Numbered from the stretch's first letter, positions 41,938-50,136 are shown. The stretch: DNA of 64,000 nt from Gemmatimonadota bacterium (GCA_026387935.1 JAPLKU010000021.1:124001-188000); one strand, 5' to 3'. Notes: generated from the letters alone by a model not told the origin. Numbers and translations are program-made.

Positions 41938-42327
41938 TTACTTGACCTCGACGGTCGCGCCCTGCTCTTCGAGCTTGGCCTTGATCTGAGCCGCTTCGTC
42001 CTTGGTGGCGCCGGCCTTCACGACCTGCGGGGCACCATCGACCAGATCCTTGGCTTCCTTCAAGCCAAGACCGGTAACTTCGCGAACCACCTTGATGACC
42101 TGAATCTTCTTCGCGCCGGCTTCTTTGAGCGTGACGTTGAATTCCGTCTGCTCTTCGGGCGCAGCGGCCGCGCCGCCACCACCGCCAGCCGGGGCGCCAG
42201 CCGCCACCGCCGAGATGGTCACGTTGAACTTCGTCTTGAAAGCGTCGATAAGCTCGACGAGCTCGATGACCGACTTGTTGCCGATCGCTTCGAGGATCTC
42301 GTCGTTGCTCAGGGTTGTGGTAGCCAT
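41938..42327 (-). CDS. rplL: 50S ribosomal protein L7/L12
   Basis: The factor-recruiting stalk protein. Start at ATG 42325-42327 ([20 protein letters not shown]) with GGAGAA upstream; a longer frame begins MPDTHTPQV and is unlikely. The N-terminal dimerisation domain, Ala/Gly hinge ([18 protein letters not shown]) and C-terminal domain ([26 protein letters not shown]) are all present, 128 residues. A small hairpin, CCCAGG/CCTGGG (42350-42365), lies in the gap after rplJ. Confidence 0.98.
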   Translation of the reverse strand: MATTTLSNDEILEAIGNKSVIELVELIDAFKTKFNVTISAVAAGAPAGGGGGAAAAPEEQTEFNVTLKEAGAKKIQVIKVVREVTGLGLKEAKDLVDGAPQVVKAGATKDEAAQIKAKLEEQGATVEVK

Positions 42328-42396
42328 TGTCTGTTCTCCGTAAGTATTTCCCAGGGTTACCTGGGGCGTGTGTGTGTCAGGCAAACGCCTGGGGAA

Positions 42397-42891
42397 TCAA
42401 GCCGCCTGCTGGGGGGCGTCCATCTGGGTCTTTTTTGCTTCCAGCGCCAACGCGAACATCGCCAGCACGCTGTTCATCGCGCCGACGAGCTGCCCGAGGG
42501 CCTCATCGCGCGTGGGCAGGGATGCCAGCTTCTTGACCAGCGCCTCATCTACTGCGGCGCCTTCGTACAACCCACCCTTCACGAGCGGGCGCTGGTCGTT
42601 TTCCTTGCGGAAATCGGTCAGCACCTTGGCCGCGGCAATCGCGTCCTTTGCGACGATGACGCCGGTTGGTCCCTTGAGCCGGATGCCGGCCAGACCACTT
42701 TCGTTGACGGCTTTGAGCGCGAGCGAATTTTTGATGACCACGTACTCGACGCCCGCGCGGCGCAGGCGCCGGCGAAGGTCGGTCATCCGCTTCACGTTCA
42801 GGCCGGTGAAATCGGTGTAATAGAGGGCTGTTGAGCCCTTGATCTTGTCCTTGAGCTCGGCAACGAGCTGTTCTTTTTCAGGTCGTTTCAT
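42397..42891 (-). CDS. rplJ: 50S ribosomal protein L10
   Basis: The 164-residue base of the L7/L12 stalk. MKRPEKEQLVAELKDKIKGS and YYTDFTGLNVKRMTDLRRRLR followed by VVIKNSLALKAV are typical. It lies 6 bp after rplA, so a separate L10 leader is not present; any autoregulation would have to use the end of rplA. Confidence 0.97.
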   Translation of the reverse strand: MKRPEKEQLVAELKDKIKGSTALYYTDFTGLNVKRMTDLRRRLRRAGVEYVVIKNSLALKAVNESGLAGIRLKGPTGVIVAKDAIAAAKVLTDFRKENDQRPLVKGGLYEGAAVDEALVKKLASLPTRDEALGQLVGAMNSVLAMFALALEAKKTQMDAPQQAA

Positions 42892-42897
42892 GGCGCG

Positions 42898-43587
42898 TTA
42901 CCGGTAGGGAGTGGTGTCGATTTTCACGCCCGGGCCCATCGTGCTGGACACCGCAACGGTTCGCACGTACACGCCCTTCGTGGCACTCGGCTTTGCACGG
43001 ACAATCGTGTCCATGAAGGCCGTGAAGTTCGTTTCGAGCGACTCGACCGGGAACGAGACCTTGCCGATGGCGGCGTGGACAATGCCCGCTTTGTCGACAC
43101 GGAACTCGATCTTACCGGCCTTCGTTTCCCGTACGGCCTGACCAACGTTCATCGTGACCGTGCCCGCCTTTGGGTTGGGCATGAGGCCACGCGGACCGAG
43201 CACGCGACCCAGCTGGCCCACCTGGCCCATCTGGTCCGGCGTGGCGATCATCACGTCGAAATCTGTCCAGCCTTCCTTGATCTTCGCGATGTACTCGGTG
43301 CCGACAAAATCGGCGCCAGCGGCTTCGGCTTCCTTCGCCTTTTCACCGACTGCGATGACGAGCACTCGCACCGTCTTACCGGTGCCCGCGGGCAAGACCA
43401 CCGTGCCACGAATGGCCTGGTCGGCATGCTTCGGATCAACGCCGAGACGGACGGCGATGTCGATGGTCTCGTCGAACTTCGCAAACGCCCCACTCTTCAC
43501 GAGCTCGAGCGCAGCGCGCGCCTGGAGATTCGCGTTGATGTCGCGCCCTTCGGCTGCTTTGCGGTACTTCTTGCCGTGATTGCGCAT
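42898..43587 (-). CDS. rplA: 50S ribosomal protein L1
   Basis: The 229-residue L1 stalk protein. The ATG at 43585-43587 ([14 protein letters not shown]) is chosen because it overlaps the rplK stop by one base (TAATG); a longer frame with an unrelated N-terminus exists. Typical blocks: [40 protein letters not shown] and the C-terminal [22 protein letters not shown]. Confidence 0.97.
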   Translation of the reverse strand: MRNHGKKYRKAAEGRDINANLQARAALELVKSGAFAKFDETIDIAVRLGVDPKHADQAIRGTVVLPAGTGKTVRVLVIAVGEKAKEAEAAGADFVGTEYIAKIKEGWTDFDVMIATPDQMGQVGQLGRVLGPRGLMPNPKAGTVTMNVGQAVRETKAGKIEFRVDKAGIVHAAIGKVSFPVESLETNFTAFMDTIVRAKPSATKGVYVRTVAVSSTMGPGVKIDTTPYR

Positions 43588-44009
43588 TAGCCCTTGACCT
43601 CCACGCCCATCGAGCGCGCGGCGCCGGCAACCATCGCCATGGCCGACTCGATGGTATCGCAATTCAGGTCGGGCATCTTGAGCTCGGCGATCTGTTTCAC
43701 CTGAGCCGTCGTGATGACACCCACCTTGTTGCGGTTTGGCTGGCCCGAACCCTTCTCAATCCCCGCTGCCTTCTTGACGAGCACCGCAGCTGGCGGCGTC
43801 TTCAGGATGAAAGTGAAAGACTTGTCGGCGTAAATCGTGATCTCGACCGGAAGGATCGTATCCTGGCCTTGTGTTTTTGCATTGAACTCCTTGCAAAAGG
43901 CCATGATGTTGATGCCCTGCGGACCGAGCGCGGTGCCGACTGGAGGGGCCGGGTTCGCCTTCCCTGCAGGAATCTGCAGTTTGACAAAACCGACTGCCTT
44001 CTTTGCCAT
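43587..44009 (-). CDS. rplK: 50S ribosomal protein L11
   Basis: A 140-residue protein of the GTPase-associated centre, needed for RelA activation in other bacteria. [37 protein letters not shown] and the C-terminal [16 protein letters not shown] region identify it. The gap of about 97 bp to nusG holds a short heptamer tract and a hairpin, CGTCGG/CCGACG (44068-44087). Confidence 0.98.
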   Translation of the reverse strand: MAKKAVGFVKLQIPAGKANPAPPVGTALGPQGINIMAFCKEFNAKTQGQDTILPVEITIYADKSFTFILKTPPAAVLVKKAAGIEKGSGQPNRNKVGVITTAQVKQIAELKMPDLNCDTIESAMAMVAGAARSMGVEVKG

Positions 44010-44088
44010 TGTACTCCTCTTCGCAGTAGCGGACGGTGAGGTCCGCTGGCTCCCACAAATGTTTTAGCGTCGGTGTGGTCGCCGACGG

Positions 44089-44109
44089 TACTGCAACGAC
44101 AACTGCCTA
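44089..44109. repeat. Short heptamer-periodic tract at the nusG stop
   Basis: TACTGCA, ACGACAA, CTGCCTA in 7-bp phase; the last unit contains the nusG stop codon (CTA at 44107-44109). Confidence 0.4.
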
Positions 44110-44649
44110 GTGCCCGCGGAGCTGGAGGTAATCGAGCTCCACGCTGGTGGGGCGACCAAACAGGCTCACCGACACCCGAACCTTGCCCTTGTCCGGCATC
44201 ACGGCTTCGACTGTGCCGTTGAAATCGGTAAACGGTCCTTCGGTGATCGCTACGGCCTGGCCGATGAGGAACGGGATCTCCTCCTTCGGCGCTTCTTCTG
44301 CCACTGCGTCGGCGATGCCGAGCAGCCGGTTCACTTCTTCAGGGCGAAGCGGCTGCGGATCCCGGTCCTTGCCCACGAACTTGATCACACCCTGGATCGA
44401 GCCGATGGTGTGCAACGTCTCTTGGTCGACGACCATTTCGACGAGCACGTAGCCCGGGAACACTTTCCGCTCCACGGTCACCTTCTTGCCATTCTTGATC
44501 TCGACGACCTGCTCCACGGGAACGAGCGCTTGACGGATCTGGCGCTCCTCTGCTGGCGTCGGGTCGGCATCAATGCGACGCTGAATCAGCGAGCGCACCT
44601 TGTTCTCGTGACCAGACGTCGTCTGGATCGCGTAGAAACGGTGGGCCAT
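44107..44649 (-). CDS. nusG: Transcription antitermination factor NusG
   Basis: A 180-residue protein. Start at ATG 44647-44649 (MAHRFYAIQTTSGHENKV); a GTG five codons upstream overlaps secE and is an alternative. The NGN domain (FYAIQTTSGHENKV ... FPGYVLVEMVVDQETLHTI) and C-terminal KOW domain (VAITEGPFTDFNGTVEAVMPDKGKVRVSVSLFGRPTSVELDYLQL) are complete. It links RNA polymerase to Rho or S10 and lies after secE as in most bacteria. Confidence 0.97.
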   Translation of the reverse strand: MAHRFYAIQTTSGHENKVRSLIQRRIDADPTPAEERQIRQALVPVEQVVEIKNGKKVTVERKVFPGYVLVEMVVDQETLHTIGSIQGVIKFVGKDRDPQPLRPEEVNRLLGIADAVAEEAPKEEIPFLIGQAVAITEGPFTDFNGTVEAVMPDKGKVRVSVSLFGRPTSVELDYLQLRGH

Positions 44650-44656
44650 CGAGAAC

Positions 44657-44893
44657 TCAACCACCGAACAACTTCGGCAGCCAGCTCACAAGCACGAGCT
44701 GGAGGATGAAATCCATGACCCAGATGACGACGCCAATGAAGAGCGAGAGGAAGACAACGCCGATAGACAACTGGCGCACCTGCGGCCAGTCGGGCCACGT
44801 GACCTTCCGCATCTCGGCCATGACGTCGTGATAGAACGCCACGATCCGGTGCGACAGAGTCGGCTTGTCAACCACCTGCACCGTCGTCGACAC
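44657..44893 (-). CDS. secE: Preprotein translocase subunit SecE
   Basis: A 78-residue single-pass short form. The conserved amphipathic segment AEMRKVTWPDWPQVRQLSIG precedes one membrane helix (VVFLSLFIGVVIWVMDFILQLVLV). It starts at GTG directly after the rpmG stop and overlaps the nusG region, the standard secE-nusG pair. Confidence 0.95.
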   Translation of the reverse strand: MSTTVQVVDKPTLSHRIVAFYHDVMAEMRKVTWPDWPQVRQLSIGVVFLSLFIGVVIWVMDFILQLVLVSWLPKLFGG

Positions 44894-45046
44894 CTACTTC
44901 GTCTCCTTGTGGACCTGATGCTTGTTGCACCGCGGACAGTACTTCTTCCATTCCACGCGCTCCGGGTGGAGGCGCTTGTTCTTCATGGTGAAGTAGTTCC
45001 GGTTTTTGCACTCGCCACAGGCGAGGATGATCTTTTCGCGAGCCAT
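44894..45046 (-). CDS. rpmG: 50S ribosomal protein L33, zinc-binding form
   Basis: A 50-residue protein found by reading the gap between secE and tRNA-Thr. It starts [19 protein letters not shown] and ends [16 protein letters not shown]. Two Cys pairs (10/13 and 37/40) make a C-plus zinc ribbon. Its TAG stop directly precedes the secE GTG. The place rpmG-secE-nusG is common in many phyla; here rpmG stands where E. coli has tufB. Confidence 0.96.
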   Translation of the reverse strand: MAREKIILACGECKNRNYFTMKNKRLHPERVEWKKYCPRCNKHQVHKETK

Positions 45047-45062
45047 TTATCGAATCCCCAGG

Positions 45063-45090
45063 TCTTATTTCTTATTTCTGACTTCTGCTT
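45063..45090. repeat. Heptamer-periodic tract between tRNA-Thr and rpmG
   Basis: TCTTATT, TCTTATT, TCTGACT, TCTGCTT in exact 7-bp phase; the first two are identical. In the transcript sense the unit is AATAAGA and contains TAA. Confidence 0.55.
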
Positions 45091-45097
45091 CACTCAG

Positions 45098-45170
45098 AGC
45101 ACGCGACCAGGATTGAACTGGTGACCTCCCCCTTACCAAGGGGGTGCTCTACCAACTGAGCTACGCGTGC
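45098..45170 (-). tRNA. tRNA-Thr(GGT)
   Basis: A 73-base cloverleaf without encoded CCA: acceptor GCACGCG/CGCGTGC, D-arm TAGCTCAGTTGGTAGAGC, anticodon stem CCCCC/GGGGG with loop TTGGTAA (anticodon GGT), and T-loop TTCAATC. Last of four tRNA genes before rpmG, equivalent in position to E. coli thrT. Confidence 0.97.
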
Positions 45171-45195
45171 AAGCACGCCCTTGTCTTCATCCCAC

Positions 45196-45216
45196 CGACT
45201 GCCAACTGCCTTCTAA
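45196..45216. repeat. Short heptamer-periodic tract between tRNA genes
   Basis: CGACTGC, CAACTGC, CTTCTAA in 7-bp phase in the spacer between tRNA-Gly and tRNA-Thr(GGT). Confidence 0.4.
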
Positions 45217-45224
45217 CAACCCAG

Positions 45225-45297
45225 AGCGGGAGACGGGGCTCGAACCCGCGACATCAAGCTTGGAAGGCTTGCGCTCTACCAGCTGAGCTACTCCCGC
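45225..45297 (-). tRNA. tRNA-Gly(TCC)
   Basis: A 73-base cloverleaf: acceptor GCGGGAG/CTCCCGC, anticodon stem CAAGC/GCTTG with loop CTTCCAA (anticodon TCC), T-loop TTCGAGC. Third gene of the cluster, position of E. coli glyT. Confidence 0.97.
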
Positions 45298-45318
45298 GGT
45301 TTGTCATACTCCGTCACC

Positions 45319-45395
45319 TGCTTACCACACGCTGCACACTGCACACCAAACACTGCACCATCACTGCACACCACTTTCATTCACTGTCAACCACA
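45319..45395. repeat. Heptamer-periodic tract between tRNA-Tyr and tRNA-Gly
   Basis: Eleven units in phase: CTGCTTA, CCACACG, CTGCACA, CTGCACA, CCAAACA, CTGCACC, ATCACTG, CACACCA, CTTTCAT, TCACTGT, CAACCAC. CTGCACA is duplicated exactly (45333-45346); the right half is degenerate. Confidence 0.5.
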
Positions 45396-45404
45396 AACCG
45401 CAAT

Positions 45405-45486
45405 GGTGGGGGAAGGATTCGAACCTTCGAAGGCTTGCGCCGTCAGATTTACAGTCTGATCCCGTTGGCCACTTGGGTACCCCACC
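45405..45486 (-). tRNA. tRNA-Tyr(GTA)
   Basis: An 82-base class II tRNA with long variable arm. Acceptor GGTGGGG/CCCCACC with discriminator A, anticodon stem TCAGA/TCTGA with loop CTGTAAA (anticodon GTA), T-loop TTCGAAT. Second gene of the cluster, position of E. coli tyrU. Confidence 0.96.
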
Positions 45487-45572
45487 TGAGCTGCCAGCCG
45501 AGTCCTTCGATACGCCTCCCAAAAAACCCCGAATTACCGCCAACATCCAGAGACTAAAAACACTACAGGCAG

Positions 45573-45645
45573 AGCTGACGGCGAGAATCGAACTCGCAAC
45601 CGCCTGATTACAAATCAGGTGCTCTGCCAATTGAGCTACGTCAGC
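45573..45645 (-). tRNA. tRNA-Thr(TGT)
   Basis: A 73-base cloverleaf: acceptor GCTGACG/CGTCAGC, anticodon stem CCTGA/TCAGG with loop TTTGTAA (anticodon TGT), T-loop TTCGATT. First gene after the promoter, position of E. coli thrU. Confidence 0.97.
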
Positions 45646-45680
45646 CAGAACAACCCTTGTAGACATCGACGAGCGGTTTT

Positions 45681-45711
45681 TCGCGAGCCTTAAAACTTAT
45701 CGTGCTCGCGA
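45681..45711. promoter_or_regulatory. Inverted repeat straddling the tRNA-operon -10 region
   Basis: TCGCGAGC (45681-45688) and GCTCGCGA (45704-45711) are perfect inverted copies 15 bp apart. One arm lies in the promoter spacer and the other at the predicted transcription start, with the -10 box between them, so it looks like an operator. Confidence 0.55.
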
Positions 45712-45722
45712 AATCGCGTCAA
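45694..45722 (-). promoter_or_regulatory. sigma70-type promoter of the tRNA-rpmG-secE-nusG operon
   Basis: TTGACG (45717-45722, five of six) and TAAGTT (45694-45699) with a 17-bp spacer, about 45 bp upstream of tRNA-Thr(TGT). The bases after the -10 (TTAAGGCTCGCG) are GC-rich close to the start, as in stringently controlled stable-RNA promoters. Confidence 0.65.
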
Positions 45723-45788
45723 GCCGTTGAGAGCCAGATAGTTAGGTCAGTTCTCGCGCTGGGCACGAATCCCGGCAAATCCGAATGC

Positions 45789-45809
45789 AAAAAGGTGCTA
45801 ATGCACCTT
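45789..45809 (-). terminator. Terminator overlapping the cysS stop
   Basis: On the minus strand AAGGTGC and GCACCTT form a 7-bp stem around the cysS stop codon, followed by TTTTT in total. It ends cysS just before the tRNA promoter region. Confidence 0.6.
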
Positions 45810-47210
45810 CTTCCAGCGGGTCCCGGACGGGGAGTCCTCGATAGCTATCCCCTTATCCTCCAACACCTTCCGCACCCGGTCCGCCTCGCCGAAGTCCCGT
45901 TTGGCGCGGGCGGCCGCCCGCGCTGCCAGCTGTTCTTCCACCCAGGTGGCGAGCTCAGAATCGTCGGTTCCGCGATCCGGGACGAGGTCCAGGACAGCAT
46001 TCACCTGCCGGAACGCGTCCCTGGCACGGTTCAGCGCGCCGGCGTCGGTGCCCTTCGCATCGAGCGCCTTGTTCGCCGCATGAATGAAATCGAAGAGCGC
46101 ACCGAGCGCGCGCGGCGCATTCAAATCATCGGAGAGCGCCGTCGTTGCCTCAACGATGAGGGTGTCGGCCGCCTCCGCAAGTCCCGCATTCCCTGCGCGT
46201 TCACGCGAGAGTCGATCGGAAAAATCGCCGACGCGACGCACCGCCTCCATCGACGCCTCGAGGGCGCCGCCCGACAGGTTGAGCTGTTTGCGATAGTGCG
46301 TGGAGAACACAAAATGTCTGAGGGCGGCCGCGCTCACGCCGTTCGTCCGCAAATCCTCGACCGTGCTCACATTGCCAACGCGCTTCGCCATCTTCGCGCC
46401 GTCAGTCAGCAGGAACTCGCCGTGGCACCAGAACCGGGCGAACGGTTTTCCGGTCGCGGCTTCGCTCTGCGCAATTTCATCTTCATGGTGAGGAAAGACG
46501 AGATCCACGCCACCGGCATGGATGTCGAGCGTCTCGCCGAGGATGGCCATCGCCATCGCCGAGCACTCGAGGTGCCAACCGGGACGTCCACGGCCCCACG
46601 GTGAATCCCAGGCGGCGCCGCAGGCTTCGTCTTCGGGCTTCGCGGCTTTCCAGAGCGCAAAATCCTGCGCGTTTTCCTTGGCGTACTCGTCCTGTGCCAC
46701 GCGGGCGCCCGCGCGGATCTCGCGCGTGTCGAGTCGTGAGAGACGGCCGTACGTCGGGAACTTGTCGATCGCGAAATAGACCGTGCCGTCGTCCGCCTTG
46801 TAGGCGATGCCATTCGCTTCGAGCCGCTTCACCAGCTCGATCATCTCCGGAATGAACGCCGTCGCGCGCGGATAGTGCTCGGCGCGCTGAATGCGGAGAT
46901 ACTCGCGGTCCGCGTGAAAGGTTTCGACCACCGGATCCGTGAGGTCCGTAATCGAAATGCTTCGCTCGGACGCCCGCTTGATGATCTTGTCGTCGACGTC
47001 GGTGAGATTCATCACCTGCTCGACGGCCCACCCGCGCATGCGCAGCACGCGGCGGAGCAGGTCTTCGAAAAGGAAGGTGCGAAAATTTCCGAGATGCGCC
47101 GGGTTGTACACGGTCGGGCCGCAGGTGTAGAGCTTGACCGTCGTGCCATCGCCTGGCACGAAGGGTTCTATGCTCCGGCTGAGCGAGTTGTAGAGGCGGA
47201 ATTCGGGCAC
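45798..47210 (-). CDS. cysS: Cysteinyl-tRNA synthetase
   Basis: A 470-residue class I synthetase. The HIGH-type motif is PAHLGNF in CGPTVYNPAHLGNFRTFLFEDLL. The zinc-site Cys and His residues follow, in CGPTV, in WHLECSAMAMAILG and in FPHHEDEIAQSEA. The KMSKS-type motif is KMAKRVGN. The start is GTG at 47208-47210. It lies alone between the degenerate ABC gene region upstream and the tRNA cluster downstream. Confidence 0.97.
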   Translation of the reverse strand: MPEFRLYNSLSRSIEPFVPGDGTTVKLYTCGPTVYNPAHLGNFRTFLFEDLLRRVLRMRGWAVEQVMNLTDVDDKIIKRASERSISITDLTDPVVETFHADREYLRIQRAEHYPRATAFIPEMIELVKRLEANGIAYKADDGTVYFAIDKFPTYGRLSRLDTREIRAGARVAQDEYAKENAQDFALWKAAKPEDEACGAAWDSPWGRGRPGWHLECSAMAMAILGETLDIHAGGVDLVFPHHEDEIAQSEAATGKPFARFWCHGEFLLTDGAKMAKRVGNVSTVEDLRTNGVSAAALRHFVFSTHYRKQLNLSGGALEASMEAVRRVGDFSDRLSRERAGNAGLAEAADTLIVEATTALSDDLNAPRALGALFDFIHAANKALDAKGTDAGALNRARDAFRQVNAVLDLVPDRGTDDSELATWVEEQLAARAAARAKRDFGEADRVRKVLEDKGIAIEDSPSGTRWKKVH

Positions 47211-47282
47211 GAGGGAAAGTTAGCCATCTCCCCTAGCGGTGTGCGACGGCTCGACTCCGGCGTCTACCTGCAGCAACCGGTG

Positions 47283-48173
47283 TCAGGCCTCGCGCGGCGG
47301 ACGTTCGGCCACCCGGCGGCGCGACGGCTCCTCATGGCCGAGCAGGCGCGACCCGCGCACCTCGATCCCCAGCGACCGGCATTCGGACAGGACCTGCTCC
47401 GGCGACAGGCGCGCCAGCGGAACGCGAAGCGAACGGCCACGCCGGTACACCGACGGGACCCGGAGGGCGAGGCGCGATCGCGCTTCGATCGGGAGCGGCA
47501 CGTCGAGCTCGAGCGTTTTTTCTTCTGCTGTGGCCGAGGCGAGGCGGCCCGCGATCAGCGCGTGAATCCTGCCAGGGGCGAGCGCGGCCAGCATGCCCGC
47601 CGCGTGGGCTGCGACCACAATCGTCATGCCTGCCTGTCGTAGAAAGCCGAGTGTTTGCGCCAACCGCATGCGCTCCGGTCCGGACAATACGTCGAACGAA
47701 CGGTCGAGCAGGAGGATCCGCGGCGTGCGGAGCAACGCCGCCGCGAGGGATACACGTGCGGCGACGCCAGGCGTCAGGTGTCCAACGCGAATCCGTGCGA
47801 ACTCGTTGAGCGATGCGAGTGCCAGCACGGCGCGAACATCCGGCTCTGGAATGCTGGCGTCGTCGAGTTGCGAAGCGGTGAACTCGAGCCAGGCCTGCAC
47901 GGAGAGGTAGGGGTGCGCCTCAGGGGCGGCCGCAGCCACGCTCGCGCGGGCGGTGTGCCAGCGATGCGAGCCAAACCAGCGGACGCTTCCCGAATCGGCG
48001 CCAACGAGTCCAGCTGCGCAGAGCAGGAGCGTGCTCGTCCCGGACCCTTCGCTGCCCACGATGCCGATGCAGGCTCCCTCGGGAACATTCAGCGACGCGC
48101 TATCCAGGATCGGACGAGTGCCCGCAGCGGCGTAGCGAATGGTGATGTCACGGAGTTCGAGTGCAGTGTGCAT
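47283..48173 (-). CDS. Degenerate ABC-type ATPase-like protein
   Basis: A 296-residue protein with the ABC ATPase fold order but broken motifs. Walker A is GSEGSGTST, with Thr46 where Lys is required; the signature region reads LTPGVAAR instead of LSGGQ; Walker B is ILLLDRSFDV, with Arg in place of the catalytic Glu; only the H-loop His (AAHAAGM) survives. ATP hydrolysis is unlikely. Residues 225-296 form a basic, Arg-rich extension. No permease gene is adjacent. It may be a non-catalytic partner or regulator, or a decaying gene; the frame is intact over 296 codons, which favours function. Confidence 0.75.
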   Translation of the reverse strand: MHTALELRDITIRYAAAGTRPILDSASLNVPEGACIGIVGSEGSGTSTLLLCAAGLVGADSGSVRWFGSHRWHTARASVAAAAPEAHPYLSVQAWLEFTASQLDDASIPEPDVRAVLALASLNEFARIRVGHLTPGVAARVSLAAALLRTPRILLLDRSFDVLSGPERMRLAQTLGFLRQAGMTIVVAAHAAGMLAALAPGRIHALIAGRLASATAEEKTLELDVPLPIEARSRLALRVPSVYRRGRSLRVPLARLSPEQVLSECRSLGIEVRGSRLLGHEEPSRRRVAERPPREA

Positions 48174-48199
48174 GCGAACACACTGGCCTGCACAGGAAC

Positions 48200-48221
48200 C
48201 GTGCGCGTCATCACGCGCACG
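48200..48221 (-). terminator. Hairpin after the AI-2E-type gene
   Basis: CGTGCGCGT and ACGCGCACG make a 9-bp perfect stem with a 4-base loop, 9 bp beyond the stop of the AI-2E-type gene. There is no T-run, so termination is only possible. Confidence 0.4.
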
Positions 48222-48230
48222 CCATCAACA

Positions 48231-49358
48231 TCATTTCGTTGCGTGCGGCTCGGGTGCCGGGTCCGGCATCGGATCGCGATAGACCTGCTCCATCAGAATC
48301 TTTCGCAGGAGCACCATGAGCACGGCGAGCGTCGGCACGGCGACGAGGAGGCCGATCGGTCCGACAATGGACCCCATGATCAGCACCGACATGATCGTGA
48401 GGACCGGCGGCAGGTGCACGCCACGCTGGAACACCAACGGTGCTACAAAGTTGCCCTCGATGACGTGCACGACGACGCCGAGCAGGAGTACGAGCGTGAC
48501 GCTCGTCAGTCCCTGATCCACGACGAAGAGGGCCGGCAGGACCGTGGAGACCAGCGTGCCAAAGAAGGGCACGATCGCGGCGAGTCCGGCGAAAATTCCA
48601 AAGGCGAGCCAATATGGCACGCCGAGAATCCAGAGCCCGAACGCCGTGAGCATGCCGAGCAGCACCATGTTGAAAATCTGCGCGAACACCCAGGACTTGA
48701 GCGTGGTGCCAATCGCCGCGAGCACATGGCGCGTTGTCTCGCGGTGGCGCGGCGGCGTCAGTGAAACCACCAGGTCGATATAGACCTGCGGCGTCCGCGC
48801 CAGATAGAGCGACATCACGATTACGGACACGAGGTTGATCAGCCCGTGCACGAGGTTGAATACCTGCGGGAAAATGCCGGCAATGAGCGACTCGGCCTGC
48901 GCGATGAGGCCGTCGATCACTTCCTGCTGGCGGTCGCCGCCAACGAATGGCTCGAGCGCCGGGAAGCGCTCGACGAGTCGCACCAGCCACTGTTGCCAAG
49001 CCGCGATGTAACGGGGCAGTCCAGCAACCAGCGCCTTGGTTTGCGCGATGACGGGCGGGACGAGGAGTGCCTCGATACCCCAGAGCACGAGGATCGTGAC
49101 GACGATGGCCGTCGCGAACGCGATGGGCCGCTTCCAGTCGGTGCGCTTGACGATTTCGTCGGTGAAGGCGCCGAGATAGACCGCGACGAGCACCGCAAGG
49201 AACAGGAGGAGCAGGAGGTCCGAGGCCTGTCCCGCCAGAAGCAACACCAGCACCGTCAGCACAACGGCCGCGATGCCGGGCGTCAGGATGACGCGGCGGA
49301 GGGTGTTGCCTTCCACGGCCGTTGGTTCTGCCGTGCCGGAACTCTGCAAATCAGCCAA
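48231..49358 (-). CDS. AI-2E family (PerM/YdiK-like) membrane protein
   Basis: A 375-residue protein with about eight membrane helices, paired hydrophobic segments at the N-terminus (LTPGIAAVVLTVLVLLLAG) and the conserved C-terminal half with AFGIFAGLAAIVPFFGTLVSTVLPAL and GNFVAPLVFQRGVHLPPVLTIMSVLIMG. The family includes TqsA and PerM and some Na+/H+ antiporters; the substrate cannot be told. Its start lies 2 bp after the pspA-like stop, so it is in one unit with the YbjN and PspA genes. Confidence 0.88.
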   Translation of the reverse strand: MADLQSSGTAEPTAVEGNTLRRVILTPGIAAVVLTVLVLLLAGQASDLLLLLFLAVLVAVYLGAFTDEIVKRTDWKRPIAFATAIVVTILVLWGIEALLVPPVIAQTKALVAGLPRYIAAWQQWLVRLVERFPALEPFVGGDRQQEVIDGLIAQAESLIAGIFPQVFNLVHGLINLVSVIVMSLYLARTPQVYIDLVVSLTPPRHRETTRHVLAAIGTTLKSWVFAQIFNMVLLGMLTAFGLWILGVPYWLAFGIFAGLAAIVPFFGTLVSTVLPALFVVDQGLTSVTLVLLLGVVVHVIEGNFVAPLVFQRGVHLPPVLTIMSVLIMGSIVGPIGLLVAVPTLAVLMVLLRKILMEQVYRDPMPDPAPEPHATK

Positions 49359-49360
49359 CG

Positions 49361-50134
49361 CTACTTCTTGTCCCGGCGTGCGTCCTCGATTTCAGCGTGC
49401 ACCGTCTCTTCGCCCGCGCCGAGCGCCTTTGGCCGGCCGGCGGACCCGGTGCCGAGCATGCCCATTTTTTCCTTGAGCGCCAGAAGCTGTTGATCGGCGC
49501 TCGCCGAGCCCGCAACTTTCTCCAGTCGCTTGAAATCGCCGGCAAGCTTGTCGCCAGAGAACTCTTCGTCGATTTCCGACGAGGCTTTGATCATGCGCTC
49601 GTTCTGGTTGACCTTCTCTTCCATCCGCGCGAACGCCTCGAAGGCGCTCTTCTCGGACATGGACGACATGGTCTCAGCAATACGCTGCTGTGCCTGTGCC
49701 CGGCGCTGACGCGCGAGGAGCAGATTCTTCTTTCGCTTGGCTTCCTCGATCTTGTCATTGAGGTCGCGCAGCGAGTTCTTGAGTTTTTCCGTTTCGAGCG
49801 CGTGCGACTGCCAGGTGGTCTGGAGACTCTGTGCGTGCTCGAAGTGTTCGTTATGGCGGACAAGCGCCTGCTTGGCCAGATCGTCGCGGCCTTCCTTGAT
49901 CGCGAGCATCGCCTTCTGCTCCCAGTCCTGCGACGCCTTGAGCTCCTGCTCGGCCTGGTCCTTGAGGCGTTTTTCATCGGCGATCGCCGACGCGACCTGC
50001 TGCTTGGCCTTGCCAAGCTGGCTCTTCATGTCCGTCACGATCTGGTCCAGCATCTTTTCCGGATTCTCCGCCTTGGAGATCAGGTCATTGATGTTGGACT
50101 TGAACAGCGTGGCGATGCGGTCGAAGATGCCCAT
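49361..50134 (-). CDS. PspA/IM30 (Vipp1) family membrane-stress protein
   Basis: A 257-residue, almost wholly helical coiled-coil protein: MGIFDRIATLFKSNINDLISKAENPEKMLDQIV at the N-terminus is the classical PspA/Vipp1 amphipathic start and first helix. It forms ESCRT-III-like rods on damaged inner membrane. No pspF or pspBC is nearby. It is encoded 2 bp after the YbjN-type gene and 2 bp before the AI-2E-type gene, so the three are probably co-transcribed. Confidence 0.92.
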   Translation of the reverse strand: MGIFDRIATLFKSNINDLISKAENPEKMLDQIVTDMKSQLGKAKQQVASAIADEKRLKDQAEQELKASQDWEQKAMLAIKEGRDDLAKQALVRHNEHFEHAQSLQTTWQSHALETEKLKNSLRDLNDKIEEAKRKKNLLLARQRRAQAQQRIAETMSSMSEKSAFEAFARMEEKVNQNERMIKASSEIDEEFSGDKLAGDFKRLEKVAGSASADQQLLALKEKMGMLGTGSAGRPKALGAGEETVHAEIEDARRDKK

Positions 50135-50136
50135 CG

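Noticed and set aside
45319-45395. CRISPR-like array
   Set aside because: Unit length is 7 bases with no spacers; it belongs to the degenerate heptamer family.
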